Source of the DNA: Alistipes sp.
GTDB lineage: Bacteria; Bacteroidota; Bacteroidia; Bacteroidales; Rikenellaceae
Assembly (NCBI GenBank): GCA_021201825.1
Contig: JAJQED010000004.1
Coordinates: forward strand, 1-64,000
Reading direction: 5' to 3'
DNA: 64,000 bases
In this document: piece after piece, positions 33,885-43,965 of the stretch
Position numbering within the stretch: position 1 is the first letter of the stretch
How the letters are laid out: every line of letters starts with the position of its first letter
Translations under genes and position numbers: made by a program
Notes under the pieces: generated by a model
What the model was told of the DNA's origin: nothing
Database searches by the model: none
What the model saw: the letters and a program-made list of their open reading frames with translations, nothing else

Positions 33885-34865
33885 ATGGAAATAGACATTC
33901 ATTCTTACGATTACTACATTATTAATTATAGCGGTGGAAAGGATTCCACCGCTATCTTTTTATGGTTGCTTGAACAAGGAATAGATCCGCGATGCATAGA
34001 ATTATGGCATCAATGCGTAGATGGAAAGGGTGAAACGTTCTTTGATTGGGAGGTGACGCCGGATTACTGCCGTCAATTCGCAAAAGCATTTAATGTTAAA
34101 GTATATTTCCAATGGAAGAAGGGCGGTTTCTACCGTGAAATGATGAGGAAAAATTGTCGTACTGCCCCTACATGTTTCGAAACTGAAAATGGCTGCATTG
34201 AAACAGTCGGAGGAAAGCGAGGGAATATTTCCACACGGCTAAAATTCCCCCAATGTTCCTCAAATCTGGCAGTACGTTGGTGTAGCTCGTACCTTAAAAT
34301 TGGTGTGGCTTCCACTGCCATTGTCAATCAGCGCCGCTTCCTTAATAAGCGTACACTTGTGTTGTCAGGTGAGCGGGGAGAAGAGTCTGCGCAACGAGCG
34401 AAGTACGCAATTTTTGAGCCGGATAAGGCTGACTGTCGTGATGGAGAAAGAATGAAGCGTCATGTCGACCGGATACGTCCCATACGCGATTGGAAAGAGC
34501 AACAAGTTTGGGAAATCATCGAGCGTTACCGTATCAGGGTTCATCCATGTTACTACATGGGTTGGAATAGATGTTCATGCAAGATGTGTGTTTTTGGTAA
34601 CAAGGATCAATTTGCGAGCGCTGCATATATCAGCCCGGAGATTATGTGCGGATTAATAAGCATTGAAAAGCAAAACGGTTACACAATGAAAAGAAACATT
34701 GACCTGACAACACTTATATCAAAAGGAACCCCATTCCCTGGCATCACAAATAACATAATGAAAACAGCAACGGGGATTCAATACAAACTCTCGATCATTA
34801 TTCCCGATAATCAAAAATGGTTATTACCGGCAGGGGCGTATAAACGAGGCGGAGGTCCTAACTGA
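33885..34865 (+). CDS. PAPS-reductase-family ATP pyrophosphatase
   Basis: A 326-residue protein with an N-terminal PP-loop, NYSGGKDSTAIFLWLLEQG, that defines the adenine-nucleotide alpha-hydrolase/PAPS reductase superfamily. Further blocks are the Cys-containing CRTAPTCF and RWCSSYLKIG, VLSGERGEESAQRAKY, RPIRDWKEQQVWEIIERYRI and a CSCKMCVFG cluster that could hold zinc or Fe-S. Such proteins are frequent on phages and ICEs and relate to DndC-type sulfur-transfer enzymes, but no dnd partner is present. A nucleotide- or nucleic-acid-modifying role is possible. Confidence 0.85.
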   Translation: MEIDIHSYDYYIINYSGGKDSTAIFLWLLEQGIDPRCIELWHQCVDGKGETFFDWEVTPDYCRQFAKAFNVKVYFQWKKGGFYREMMRKNCRTAPTCFETENGCIETVGGKRGNISTRLKFPQCSSNLAVRWCSSYLKIGVASTAIVNQRRFLNKRTLVLSGERGEESAQRAKYAIFEPDKADCRDGERMKRHVDRIRPIRDWKEQQVWEIIERYRIRVHPCYYMGWNRCSCKMCVFGNKDQFASAAYISPEIMCGLISIEKQNGYTMKRNIDLTTLISKGTPFPGITNNIMKTATGIQYKLSIIIPDNQKWLLPAGAYKRGGGPN

Positions 34866-34966
34866 TTGTATAACTCAATAACTATCTATACTTTACTTAA
34901 ACTAATCCTGAATTGACTAATATAAAACTTACTCGGGATCCCAATTCATAACTTAAAAAAAACAAT

Positions 34967-35347
34967 ATGGCAACAAGAAGCATGATAGGAATTATGAACC
35001 ATCGACAGGAAATAAAAGCAATATATTGTCATTATGATGGTTATCCGGAAAATAATGGTGCAATTTTACTTCAGCACTATCAGGACATAAATAAAATCAA
35101 CACCTTACTTTCACTCGGAGACATAAAATGTCTTCCCAAAAATATTGAGATAGACAATACACGTAATCAACTGTCCAAAGGAAGTCACAACGAAAATAAT
35201 ATAAACTATTACTCATCCAGATGCGAATATTATCGTGAATCCATAATAAGATTTGACTCGGAATTTTCTTATCTGTGGATTAATGGCAAATGGTACTGTA
35301 ACGGCTTATTGTTAACCCGAGAAGCTTGCGGTTTACCGCAAGTGTAA
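34967..35347 (+). CDS. Phage/ICE hypothetical protein
   Basis: A 126-residue protein beginning MATRSMIGIMNHRQEIKAIY followed by CHYDGYPENNGAILLQHY, a pattern I recall from small phage and ICE proteins of unknown function. It ends with LWINGKWYCNGLLLTREACG. It is soluble without an obvious catalytic motif. It lies in a co-directional AT-rich run of small genes (33.9-36.7 kb), likely one ICE operon. Confidence 0.65.
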   Translation: MATRSMIGIMNHRQEIKAIYCHYDGYPENNGAILLQHYQDINKINTLLSLGDIKCLPKNIEIDNTRNQLSKGSHNENNINYYSSRCEYYRESIIRFDSEFSYLWINGKWYCNGLLLTREACGLPQV

Positions 35348-35374
35348 TCCCATATTAATTCATTTTCATATCAA

Positions 35375-35761
35375 ATGCATCGAATCAACATAACGAAGTG
35401 CCAGGTGCCCGATGGTAACATTAGCAGCCCACAGAGATTAATGATGATACCCGGAGTATCGGATTTACTAATCGTGATAGCTTTTTTGCATGAACTCAAC
35501 ACAGTATACCATTGGTCTACTTATTTCGATTTTAACGGTTATTTAAACGAGTTTACCATACGGATATATGATAAGTTCGTGAGTCTCGATCCCCCGCTTG
35601 TAGATTTTACATATAAATGGGAAGATGGAAAATGGATCCATATGGGAACTAACCGACAATTCAATAGGGAAAGATTAATTAAATATTGTGCAAAACTCAA
35701 AACCACAGGTTGGGTTAATAAACCCCTAATCATCGACCGGCTAATTAAAACCGGTCTTTAA
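35375..35761 (+). CDS. ICE hypothetical protein
   Basis: A 128-residue soluble protein that I do not recognise. It contains LHELNTVYHWSTYFDFNGYL and FTYKWEDGKWIHMGTNRQF. The spacing of 27 nt before and 16 nt after fits an operon with its neighbours. No function is proposed. Confidence 0.6.
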   Translation: MHRINITKCQVPDGNISSPQRLMMIPGVSDLLIVIAFLHELNTVYHWSTYFDFNGYLNEFTIRIYDKFVSLDPPLVDFTYKWEDGKWIHMGTNRQFNRERLIKYCAKLKTTGWVNKPLIIDRLIKTGL

Positions 35762-35777
35762 TCTAAATCTAAAAATT

Positions 35778-35990
35778 ATGGTTCTAACAGGGTATAATGG
35801 CGAATATGCCATAGGCAGACTAACCAAACAGGAAATCGAATTAATTTTTTCACTCTTAATTTCAACAAACCTCTCTTTGGTAGAGAATGGTCCGGGCTTT
35901 AGTTTAGATTTGTTTGTACGATCTCTTAGCACGGAATCTAAAGAAATACTTAAAAAAATGAGTGGTGAAGCCGAATTACTACAAAAATAA
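35778..35990 (+). CDS. Small ICE hypothetical protein
   Basis: A 70-residue protein (MVLTGYNGEYAIGRLTKQEI, ending in SGEAELLQK) with no known domain. It follows the previous gene by 16 nt and precedes the next by 11 nt, so it is likely translated as part of the same operon. Support rests on spacing and composition only. Confidence 0.5.
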   Translation: MVLTGYNGEYAIGRLTKQEIELIFSLLISTNLSLVENGPGFSLDLFVRSLSTESKEILKKMSGEAELLQK

Positions 35991-36001
35991 TAAGAAAAGT
36001 T

Positions 36002-36703
36002 ATGACGGTAGAAATATTAAGATACGGTAGCGGTGCTAAAATGAACGAGATTGTACCGGTGAAAAAAACGTTAACTCCAATAAACGACTGTGTATACACT
36101 TACTTACATAGTAAAAGTGGTGAACGCGAATATTATGGTGTCGTGTTGAGAATTAAAGAGGTCTATTTTCAAGAGGGTGTTTATGACAAAGAACGGTTAA
36201 TCAATCATCCCGATGTGGGAGGGCGTGGCTTAGAGATTATCAATAATTACATCCCTTATGTCAAGGAAAAAGCCATGCAACATAAACATATATCTAATAT
36301 GGAAATTGAAGTATTCATCCGACTTAAAGAAGAGATTTCTCTGCTGACTGAAAGTCGTTATATATCAAGCAACATGGCTAAAGAAAAAAAGATGGAAGAT
36401 GCACAGACGAAACAATTAAGCAGGCTAAAAGCGGAGAAAGATGAAGAGATAAGGTTGCAGAGGGTGCATGATGAACTTATGAGCGGAAAACCTATTCCGC
36501 AAGTTGACTTTTTATCTCTTTGTAAAAAACGGAAAATACCCATTCATTGCAGAACCGCTGGTGTTCTTCGTTCCGAGGTGCTTTATGTTGCCAAAGCTGG
36601 GATTTCATTTATCAGGCGATCCGGTAAACGCAAACCCAATTTTAATGGAATACAGAAACTTTTACAGACCTACTTAAAAGATGTAGGCAACAATGTAAAT
36701 TAA
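36002..36703 (+). CDS. ICE hypothetical protein with coiled-coil middle
   Basis: A 233-residue soluble protein. The N-terminal half contains YLHSKSGEREYYGVVLRIKE, a stretch whose degraded copy reappears about 700 bp downstream. The middle (about 125-160) is a charged helix (AKEKKMEDAQTKQLSRLKAE), probably a coiled coil. The C-terminus is basic (FIRRSGKRKPNFNGIQK). Family and function are unknown. It is the last gene before a terminator. Confidence 0.6.
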   Translation: MTVEILRYGSGAKMNEIVPVKKTLTPINDCVYTYLHSKSGEREYYGVVLRIKEVYFQEGVYDKERLINHPDVGGRGLEIINNYIPYVKEKAMQHKHISNMEIEVFIRLKEEISLLTESRYISSNMAKEKKMEDAQTKQLSRLKAEKDEEIRLQRVHDELMSGKPIPQVDFLSLCKKRKIPIHCRTAGVLRSEVLYVAKAGISFIRRSGKRKPNFNGIQKLLQTYLKDVGNNVN

Positions 36704-36743
36704 AAATTTAGTTTATAATCTATAATAAGTAACAGATATATAC

Positions 36744-36771
36744 AGCCCTCGCAGTAATGCGGGGGCTTTTT
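36744..36771 (+). terminator. Intrinsic terminator of the ICE operon
   Basis: AGCCCTCGCA and TGCGGGGGCT form a 10-bp stem (one G-T pair) with a 4-nt loop, followed by TTTTT. It closes the run of genes ending at 36703. Confidence 0.88.
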
Positions 36772-36775
36772 CATT

Positions 36776-36890
36776 ATGGCAGTGAAACTATTATATGTAG
36801 ATCTGTTCTGTGGAGCAGATTGCAAAAGTTACTTTCATAGTAAAAGTGGAGAACAATAATATTATGGTGTAGTCTTACTTTTTATAACTT
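36776..36890 (+). pseudogene. Chimeric gene remnant: cytosine methyltransferase start fused to a copy of the preceding gene
   Basis: From ATG 36776 the frame reads MAVKLLYVDLFCGA, the start and motif I (DLFCGAG) of a C5-cytosine DNA methyltransferase. It then changes to SYFHSKSGEQ, a TAA stop and YYGVVLLF in the same frame, which copies YLHSKSGEREYYGVVLRI of the gene at 36002. A recombination event appears to have joined two sources, and the product is dead. The rest of the interval to 37137 has no gene. Confidence 0.7.
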
Positions 36891-37137
36891 AGTTGCTAAC
36901 AGTCGTAGTTTTCAAGCAATAATTATGGAATTTCAGTAGGTAGGAACAATATATAACAAAAGGAGAATGTAATAATCAATCTTTACAGTTAAATAATTAT
37001 ATCAAAAAATCCAAATATGATATTTTATTAAAAAGAATGAGTATTTTACATCGGAACTGTATTAAGTATCGCTTTAAGTAAATAACCTACCCATCTCAAA
37101 GCGCTTCAAACCAATACTACTAACTCGACTTAATATT
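36891..37137. other. AT-rich intergenic remainder before the YD/RHS locus
   Basis: Together with the terminator and remnant this completes a 434-bp gap between 36703 and 37138. It is AT-rich, contains no convincing coding frame and presumably holds the promoter of the 37138 gene; no exact TTTG-N19-TAnnTTTG was found. Confidence 0.45.
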
Positions 37138-40107
37138 ATGAAAAAACTCCACCTGTACTGCGCGGTATTATTCGTTTTGGTTTTTCTTTCTGCCAAAGCA
37201 CAAACTGCCCACGAATCTAACAATCCGGATATAGTGCCGGTAACACCCCAATCGGCTATTTATCAAAAATACCTAAACCATCAAGTCAGCGAGCATACCG
37301 GAATACCGGAAATAACTATTCCGTTGTACGAATTGGAACTTAAGGGTATGAAAATTCCGATCTTACTATCTTACCATGCATCAGGGGTAAAAGCTATCCA
37401 ATATGACGGTGATTTAGGAGCGGGTTGGAGTATAAATGTGGGTGGCTTCAAAGTGATGAGAACTATTTACGGTCTCGAAGACGAAAAATACCAACATTAT
37501 AGTTACAGTAATTGGCAGAGTAATTATGCAGGAATAAATGACTTGAGTTCCAATCGGGACCGCAATGAAAAGGATCGTCAGTTGGATCAATTTACATATG
37601 CCTGGGACACGGAATACGACCGATTTTCCTATATTCTACCTTCATCTTCGGGAAACTTTATAGTGCTGAACGGATCTGATTCCGATCAAATCACAGCCTT
37701 AATAGCAGAATCGCAGCAAGATAAAATTGCCTTCACAAATGGCAATGGAGTCTACTCATTTCGTGATTTAGTAATAACTGATGAGCAGGGAGTGGTATAT
37801 TACCTGGGGGATAATGATAACCGGGAATACGCACCGATGCCTTTGTTCCAAACTATAGGATGGCCCCTTCTTAAAATGATCACTACCTATAATGAAGAAG
37901 TAAAATTTGAATATAAGGGTTATGAATCTATGTTAAACATGTCGAGAATAAATAGTTTAATCTACCAAGAAGCCCCTTTTTATACTAACTATACTGGACT
38001 TATGGAGAATCCCCTTCAATCTTTTGTTCCAGGAGCCGAATTTCCTACAGTGAATTTTACGGATTATGAGTACACAGGATCCCAGCTTATAAGCAAAATC
38101 ACCACACCTTATTGCAAAGTTCTTTTCGTGCGAAAGGGAAACCCAAGTGAGAATGTATATAGCGATGAAATCCGTTACAGATGGAATCAACTTATTACCG
38201 CAGTTGAAGTTTATAACAATAATAACGAACTGGTCAAGTCAATTAATTTTGAATACGAGCTCGCTCAAAAAAACAATTCCAATACACACAACCTTTTGAA
38301 ATCCATGACCGTCTCCGGTATCGGCCAAACATCTGCAAAAGAGGTATTTCAATTTTCCTATTATCCCCGAAATAATTACTCATATTCCGACATGTGGGGA
38401 TACGGGGGTAATAGTAATTATATAGATGAGTTTTTTAAAACATATCCTCCACTTCTGTACAAAAAATATGTTGTGGCCGCACCGGATGAATTCAAATACA
38501 TTAATCAATTCAGTTTACCAAACGGGCTGTCCTTCGGCGACCGTTCGGTTAAAAATGAACCTGCGGCGGAATATTCTTTGAAAAGGATTACTTTTCCAAC
38601 CGGAGGTTTTACAGAATATGACTACGAGCCACATGTAGACGACAATCAAATAAAAATCGGGGGGTTGAGGGTAAAGAGGATTATTTCCAAAACCTCGGAA
38701 ACAAGCAATCCTATAATTACCGAATTCCAATACTCGAAAGCAAGGTTTGAAGTTCTATTGGGAAACATTGATTTTCTTGAAGATATATATACCCTATATT
38801 TCTGGACCAATTATCAAGCAAGTACAGTCGGCCATCCTGCCACGGCTTACCGGGGTACAAGGACCACGAATTTTCATATCAATCCAGTTTTGGGAGAGAT
38901 ATTAAGTTACAGGCCAATTTACGAGAAGGTGACCACTTTGCAATATGACGAGGGTCAAAGGAAATATAACGGCAAAACGGTATCCGTTTATGGAAATATA
39001 AATTTCTACGAAAAAAGGGAGATGTCCGGACAAGCCCGAATACTTCCCTTTATGGGAGATAATTCTATCGGTCAAATTATTGAGGGAACTTTTAGTAGAA
39101 ACTTCTGGACAAATCCTTATTTAGGCTATTCCCCTACACTGATGAGCCGTACCTATTATGATAATGAAGACCGGATAAAGAGAACTGAAACCTACAATTA
39201 TTCTAATGTACAAAAAGGAACTTTTGATGAATTAAGGGTTAAAGAGAGGATTAAAATAAACAACACTGCCGAATTAGGGGTGTACGGGGAATATGACTTC
39301 ATTAATTTTCGCTATGATTATATACACTATCCCCTGAAGTTGGGTTTTTACAGGCTTGATGGTAAAGTTACGACAGACTACACCGATAACGGAGAAGTAA
39401 GGCTTGCCGAGTCATACCAATATAACCAGAATCACCAGCTTATAAAAAAAACAATAGGTAACCTTCTTTCAGAATCCTACAAATATCCGGTTGATTTTAC
39501 AGAAACCGTTTATAAGAATATGGTTTCGGCAAACATACTTTCTCCCGTAATTGAATCGGTAAAATACCCAGACTATCCTTTTAACACGGAATCAAGCAGG
39601 AATAAAACAACATACGAACATCGTAACGGTATGTATTTGCCTTCTTCGATTCTTTCCAAAACCCCTAATGTTGATTACCGGAACGAGATAACGTTCGACA
39701 GGCACGACGCAAAAGGAAATATCCTTCAGTGCACCGTGTTAGATGGGATAAGTATAGTTTACCTGTGGTCATATTCCGGCCAGTATCCGATAGCGGAGAT
39801 AAAGAACGCAACGTATAGCCAGGTCACCAATATTATAAACGAAACGACACTGAATTTAATATCCAATCGTGTAGAGCCGACAGCTTCTGATTGGTTATTG
39901 GTAGAGGGACTACGAACAAATCCTTCACTGGCCGACGCCCAGGTTACTACCTATCGGTATAAGCCACTTGTCGGGGTACTCTCCATAACGGGACCTTCCG
40001 GACTCAAAAACTCTTTTGAGTATGATGCATTGGGACGCCTTATATGCATCAAAGATCATTATGGAAATGTAATTGAGGATTACCAGTATTATCTACAAAA
40101 CCAATAA
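37138..40107 (+). CDS. Secreted YD-repeat/RHS-like protein (companion of the toxin)
   Basis: A 989-residue protein with a signal peptide (MKKLHLYCAVLFVLVFLSAK). The N-terminal half resembles the entry region of Bacteroidota RHS proteins (YQKYLNHQVSEHTGIPEITI, PILLSYHASGVKAIQYDGDL, GAGWSINVGG). YD-type strands follow, ending FEYDALGRLICIKDHYGN. It lacks the RHS core and a C-terminal toxin. It precedes the full RHS gene by 10 nt; such two-gene sets probably build a shared beta-rich shell. Export is probably by Sec and a further outer-membrane route that cannot be named. Confidence 0.82.
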   Translation: MKKLHLYCAVLFVLVFLSAKAQTAHESNNPDIVPVTPQSAIYQKYLNHQVSEHTGIPEITIPLYELELKGMKIPILLSYHASGVKAIQYDGDLGAGWSINVGGFKVMRTIYGLEDEKYQHYSYSNWQSNYAGINDLSSNRDRNEKDRQLDQFTYAWDTEYDRFSYILPSSSGNFIVLNGSDSDQITALIAESQQDKIAFTNGNGVYSFRDLVITDEQGVVYYLGDNDNREYAPMPLFQTIGWPLLKMITTYNEEVKFEYKGYESMLNMSRINSLIYQEAPFYTNYTGLMENPLQSFVPGAEFPTVNFTDYEYTGSQLISKITTPYCKVLFVRKGNPSENVYSDEIRYRWNQLITAVEVYNNNNELVKSINFEYELAQKNNSNTHNLLKSMTVSGIGQTSAKEVFQFSYYPRNNYSYSDMWGYGGNSNYIDEFFKTYPPLLYKKYVVAAPDEFKYINQFSLPNGLSFGDRSVKNEPAAEYSLKRITFPTGGFTEYDYEPHVDDNQIKIGGLRVKRIISKTSETSNPIITEFQYSKARFEVLLGNIDFLEDIYTLYFWTNYQASTVGHPATAYRGTRTTNFHINPVLGEILSYRPIYEKVTTLQYDEGQRKYNGKTVSVYGNINFYEKREMSGQARILPFMGDNSIGQIIEGTFSRNFWTNPYLGYSPTLMSRTYYDNEDRIKRTETYNYSNVQKGTFDELRVKERIKINNTAELGVYGEYDFINFRYDYIHYPLKLGFYRLDGKVTTDYTDNGEVRLAESYQYNQNHQLIKKTIGNLLSESYKYPVDFTETVYKNMVSANILSPVIESVKYPDYPFNTESSRNKTTYEHRNGMYLPSSILSKTPNVDYRNEITFDRHDAKGNILQCTVLDGISIVYLWSYSGQYPIAEIKNATYSQVTNIINETTLNLISNRVEPTASDWLLVEGLRTNPSLADAQVTTYRYKPLVGVLSITGPSGLKNSFEYDALGRLICIKDHYGNVIEDYQYYLQNQ

Positions 40108-40117
40108 ATCCACGACA

Positions 40118-43100
40118 ATGAAAACGATAAATAAATCCATACTGGTAATGGTGATTTTTCTTTTCACCTCTGTTTCTACCGGACATAGCCAACAAGTTTA
40201 TACACCGCAATTCGGCGTACCGGATTATTGGAATAGGCTTACATTTACCACAGAAGCAACTGGGGTTAATTGTGAAGAAGAGTTTATTTGTTCAGGACTG
40301 ACCCATGTTGAGGATATTACAGAAATTAATTCAGTTTTTCGGTACTGGGTCAATTCTCCTTTACATATTAATATTAATATGTCTTACAGCGGAGAAGGGT
40401 ATCCTCGTTTTGCTATATGGGAACCCGGGGCCATTTTGACGACTGTACTTTTTGCACCGGATTCCAAAGGGCATTTTTACTTTGATATTGAAAGTTTTTT
40501 TGAACAGTGGAAACATCTCATCCCCAACACTCCACATAATTTTGAATTTATCTTCTTCGTGGTAGGAGAAGAAAACCGGTTTGTCGAACAACTTTCCCGG
40601 CATCCTTCCACAATCTCGATTCCAATGACCGGCGATTTTGCTTTCAGCATATTGGCAACATTCAACCAAACTTCCGTCATCCCCGAGTTGCCTATAGAGT
40701 TCCCAAAGGTTTTCGACCCTGAACCTGATCCGGGACCTTTGACAACGAATCAGAGTTATATTCGTACACGTACTATGATAAACGATACGGGAAGTATCTA
40801 TTTCGATACTTACGATTACTACGACGGATTGGGACGTCCAGTCCAAACGGTTCAGGCCGGAATGTCCCCCACGGGAGGTGACATCGTAACAGTGCAGCAG
40901 TACGACGGTGTGGGACGTGAGCACCGAAGTTGGCTTCCAACGGTAATAAGCGGTAATAACGGCAGATATGTAAATCCCAATACCGTGATGTCAAGTGCCA
41001 GGACACAGTACGATAACGATCTGAAGCCTTATTCATTTCCGGTCTATGAGCAATCTCCTTTGTCGCCGTTAAAGGAACAGTTTATGCCGGGAATGATAAT
41101 GACCGATCTCTATAAGGCAGTGCAAATAACTCATTTTACCAATAGTTGGGCCGATTCTCTAATTTGCATAAATTACAGATTTACGGAAAATTCCGTTATC
41201 GATACAAATCTTTCTGTAACCCATTTTGGAGAGTACAAAATGGGAGACTTACACGTTACACGAACTGAAAATGAAGACGGCCACAGGACATTCGAATTTA
41301 TTAATAACCTCGGTCAATTATTACTGTCAAGACAGGTTTACCAGGAGTGGGCGGATAAATTATATGCAGACACATACTACATTTATGATCATTCAGGAAA
41401 CCTAAGGGTCGTACTTCCGCCTATGGCCTCGGACCAAATGCGGGTAAGTGGATACTGGAGTAGCGACTCGGACATTATCAAACAGTATGCTTACCTTTAT
41501 AAGTATGATGCACGTAACAGGTGTATTGCCAAAAAACTTCCGGGAGCGGATTGGATTTATTATGTTTACGATAAGGGCGATAGAGTCGTTGCAGAGCAGG
41601 ACGGGTATTTTAGGGAGCAGGGGTCGTGGAAGTGGATCCTTTACGATGTATTCGGGAGGGTTATAGGGGTTAGAAGGTATATTAAGGATTATACCAGGGA
41701 GCAGATGCAGGGCCATGCCGACGCACCGACGGTTGAGCCTCCGTTTTATTTTCCTGCGCAGGAGAGCGATTTCAGGATTCTGGAAGCTATGCGTTACGAT
41801 GATCCGGAAGGCACCGGTCTTCACGAGTCATTAAAGTTCGAGGCGGTTTCAGGAGTTGTGTCGGCAAGCGATGTCTATCCTCTTAAAGGGGTGCTCAACT
41901 ACGAACGTAAGGCAGTAGCGAACGGAACGGACTTCAATGTGTTTCCCTACACGATGCATAGCTACTACTACGATTACAAAGGCCGTCTCGTACAAAAGGT
42001 TGATATGAACCATCTGGGCGGTATAAGCCGCACGAGCTTTAGGTACGATTTCGTAGGTAATGTATTGAGCCGGCATGAGAGCCATGAAATGTCTAACAAT
42101 GCATTACCCGACATACTACAGGTTGAATACGCCTACGACCACAGGGGACGTCTCTTATCCGAGACTACGACCCTAAACGCAGGAATACCTGCGTTAATCA
42201 CCTATACATACGACGAACTGGGACGGTTGGCAGCGACCAACATGGGGACAGGGACTAACGCGGCGGCGACGACCTACGATTATAATATCCAGGGGTGGAT
42301 GACAAAGCAGGAGAATCCGCACTTCGATATGGAATTACGGTACTACGATCCCAATAAAGCCGGCACCGAGCCAAGCTATACGGGTAATATCACGGAGTGG
42401 GAGTGGAGACATAAAGGAGCCGATGCAACGACGATGACCGGCAATACATACGGCTTTACTTACGACGGGCTGGGCCGGTTAACCGATACACGCCATTACG
42501 AGGGCGGGTCCATGCAACCGGTCGATAACTTTGCGGAGCGTAACCTGACCTACGATTATAACGGTAACACTCTTTCACTGGACAGGTATGAGGAAGGTAG
42601 ACTTGAAAACAGTCTGGCCTACCAGTCTTATAACGGCAACCAGTTGACGGTACTTAGGGATAACGGGCCGGCCAATACCCTCTATACCTACAGCTACGAT
42701 TCCAACGGCAATATGACTTACGACGGCAGACAGGAGGTAAACCTCTCTTATAACTATCTTGACCTTGTAGCACATGTATCGGGGTCCGGGGAGAGTACAC
42801 AGTATAAATGGTTGGCGGACGGGACAAAGGTATCGGTCATCAATAGCGAAAATAACGGATATGAGTACCTGGGTTCGTTGGTGTACGAAAGACGCGATAA
42901 TAAACTAACTTTGGAAAGCGCTGGGTTTTCAGGGGGAAGAATAATTGCAACGACAACGAGCAACGGCACCAGCTACGAGCCACATTACTTTATAACCGAT
43001 CATCTTGGCAGCGTCCGTGTAGTGGTAGACAATAGCGGGAATGCAATAACAAGGAACGATTACCATTCATTCGGCAAAAGGTGGGAGGGAGCAGGCATCC

Positions 43101-43960
43101 AGGCCACCACCAACCGCTGGCAGTACAACGGCAAGGAACTGCAAGAGATGGCCGGACTGAGCTTGCTGGATTACGGGTGGAGAAACTACGACCCGTTTAG
43201 GGGAGGGTGGAATGGAATGGATAAGATGTTGGAGAGTTATTTCGAGCTCACTCCATACGGTTATGCGGGTAATAATCCGGTAAGGCATATAGATGTGGCA
43301 GGATTATTTATAAGTCCTTATTACGATTGGAATGGGAATTTTCTTGGAACCGACGAAAAAGGTTTTACAGGGGATATATACATAACAAGCAAAGAGGCCT
43401 TTGAATATTTTTCCTATGCAGATGGGCTGGTTTCATCCCACCATATACAGAATTACTCGTCCGACACAAGGAAATTAAGTAATATAGCTGTTGGTAATTT
43501 AACACCAGAAGCCGAATCAAAAATATATACACATGTATTGAATCAAATGAATGATATTGATTTTTCCAACCTTTATAATGGAATGGTTTCAATAAATGCT
43601 CCAGGGAAAGATAACTACAATAATGGCAACCCACAAACGGGTAGGTTCGGACACTTTAAAATGGAAGACGGCAGTTCAAGGGTAACGGTAATGAGAGGAA
43701 AATATTTTAACGAACTGAATACGGTTGAAAGTATACAAAACTTCTTAGGTGTCCATGAATATTATGGGCATGGTATTAAAGGATATAGTGGCGAAAACCC
43801 TATAGTTTATGGTGGTACTCATTATAAAGCTTATGAAGCCCAAAGAAATCACCCTACATACAATCATTTAAATTCAGAGCAGAAACAGGAAATTGATATT
43901 AGGATTAAAACACATATGATGATTGAAAATCCATCTTTATATATTAAACGTTATAAATAG
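40118..43960 (+). CDS. RHS polymorphic toxin with metallopeptidase-like C-terminal tip
   Basis: A 1280-residue protein with a signal peptide (ILVMVIFLFTSVSTGHS). An N-terminal domain is followed by repeated YD motifs (YDYYDGLGRPVQ, YAYDHRGRLLSET, YTYDELGRLAATN, LTYDYNGN) and the RHS core (HYFITDHLGSVRVVVDN, then WQYNGKELQEMAGL, LDYGWRNYDP, ending TPYGYAGNNPVRHIDVAG). After the core, about 215 residues differ in composition and carry VHEYYGHGIKGYSGEN and HYKAYEAQ. His-Glu and a second His nearby suggest a metal-dependent peptidase, but the motif HEYYGH is one residue longer than HExxH. This tip is the likely toxin. ATG 40118 gives the signal peptide. Confidence 0.85.
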   Translation: MKTINKSILVMVIFLFTSVSTGHSQQVYTPQFGVPDYWNRLTFTTEATGVNCEEEFICSGLTHVEDITEINSVFRYWVNSPLHININMSYSGEGYPRFAIWEPGAILTTVLFAPDSKGHFYFDIESFFEQWKHLIPNTPHNFEFIFFVVGEENRFVEQLSRHPSTISIPMTGDFAFSILATFNQTSVIPELPIEFPKVFDPEPDPGPLTTNQSYIRTRTMINDTGSIYFDTYDYYDGLGRPVQTVQAGMSPTGGDIVTVQQYDGVGREHRSWLPTVISGNNGRYVNPNTVMSSARTQYDNDLKPYSFPVYEQSPLSPLKEQFMPGMIMTDLYKAVQITHFTNSWADSLICINYRFTENSVIDTNLSVTHFGEYKMGDLHVTRTENEDGHRTFEFINNLGQLLLSRQVYQEWADKLYADTYYIYDHSGNLRVVLPPMASDQMRVSGYWSSDSDIIKQYAYLYKYDARNRCIAKKLPGADWIYYVYDKGDRVVAEQDGYFREQGSWKWILYDVFGRVIGVRRYIKDYTREQMQGHADAPTVEPPFYFPAQESDFRILEAMRYDDPEGTGLHESLKFEAVSGVVSASDVYPLKGVLNYERKAVANGTDFNVFPYTMHSYYYDYKGRLVQKVDMNHLGGISRTSFRYDFVGNVLSRHESHEMSNNALPDILQVEYAYDHRGRLLSETTTLNAGIPALITYTYDELGRLAATNMGTGTNAAATTYDYNIQGWMTKQENPHFDMELRYYDPNKAGTEPSYTGNITEWEWRHKGADATTMTGNTYGFTYDGLGRLTDTRHYEGGSMQPVDNFAERNLTYDYNGNTLSLDRYEEGRLENSLAYQSYNGNQLTVLRDNGPANTLYTYSYDSNGNMTYDGRQEVNLSYNYLDLVAHVSGSGESTQYKWLADGTKVSVINSENNGYEYLGSLVYERRDNKLTLESAGFSGGRIIATTTSNGTSYEPHYFITDHLGSVRVVVDNSGNAITRNDYHSFGKRWEGAGIQATTNRWQYNGKELQEMAGLSLLDYGWRNYDPFRGGWNGMDKMLESYFELTPYGYAGNNPVRHIDVAGLFISPYYDWNGNFLGTDEKGFTGDIYITSKEAFEYFSYADGLVSSHHIQNYSSDTRKLSNIAVGNLTPEAESKIYTHVLNQMNDIDFSNLYNGMVSINAPGKDNYNNGNPQTGRFGHFKMEDGSSRVTVMRGKYFNELNTVESIQNFLGVHEYYGHGIKGYSGENPIVYGGTHYKAYEAQRNHPTYNHLNSEQKQEIDIRIKTHMMIENPSLYIKRYK

Positions 43961-43965
43961 TAGCC

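Noticed and set aside
33885-34865. DndC of a DNA phosphorothioation system
   Set aside because: Only the PP-loop family is shared; no dndB, D or E genes lie near and the rest of the protein differs.
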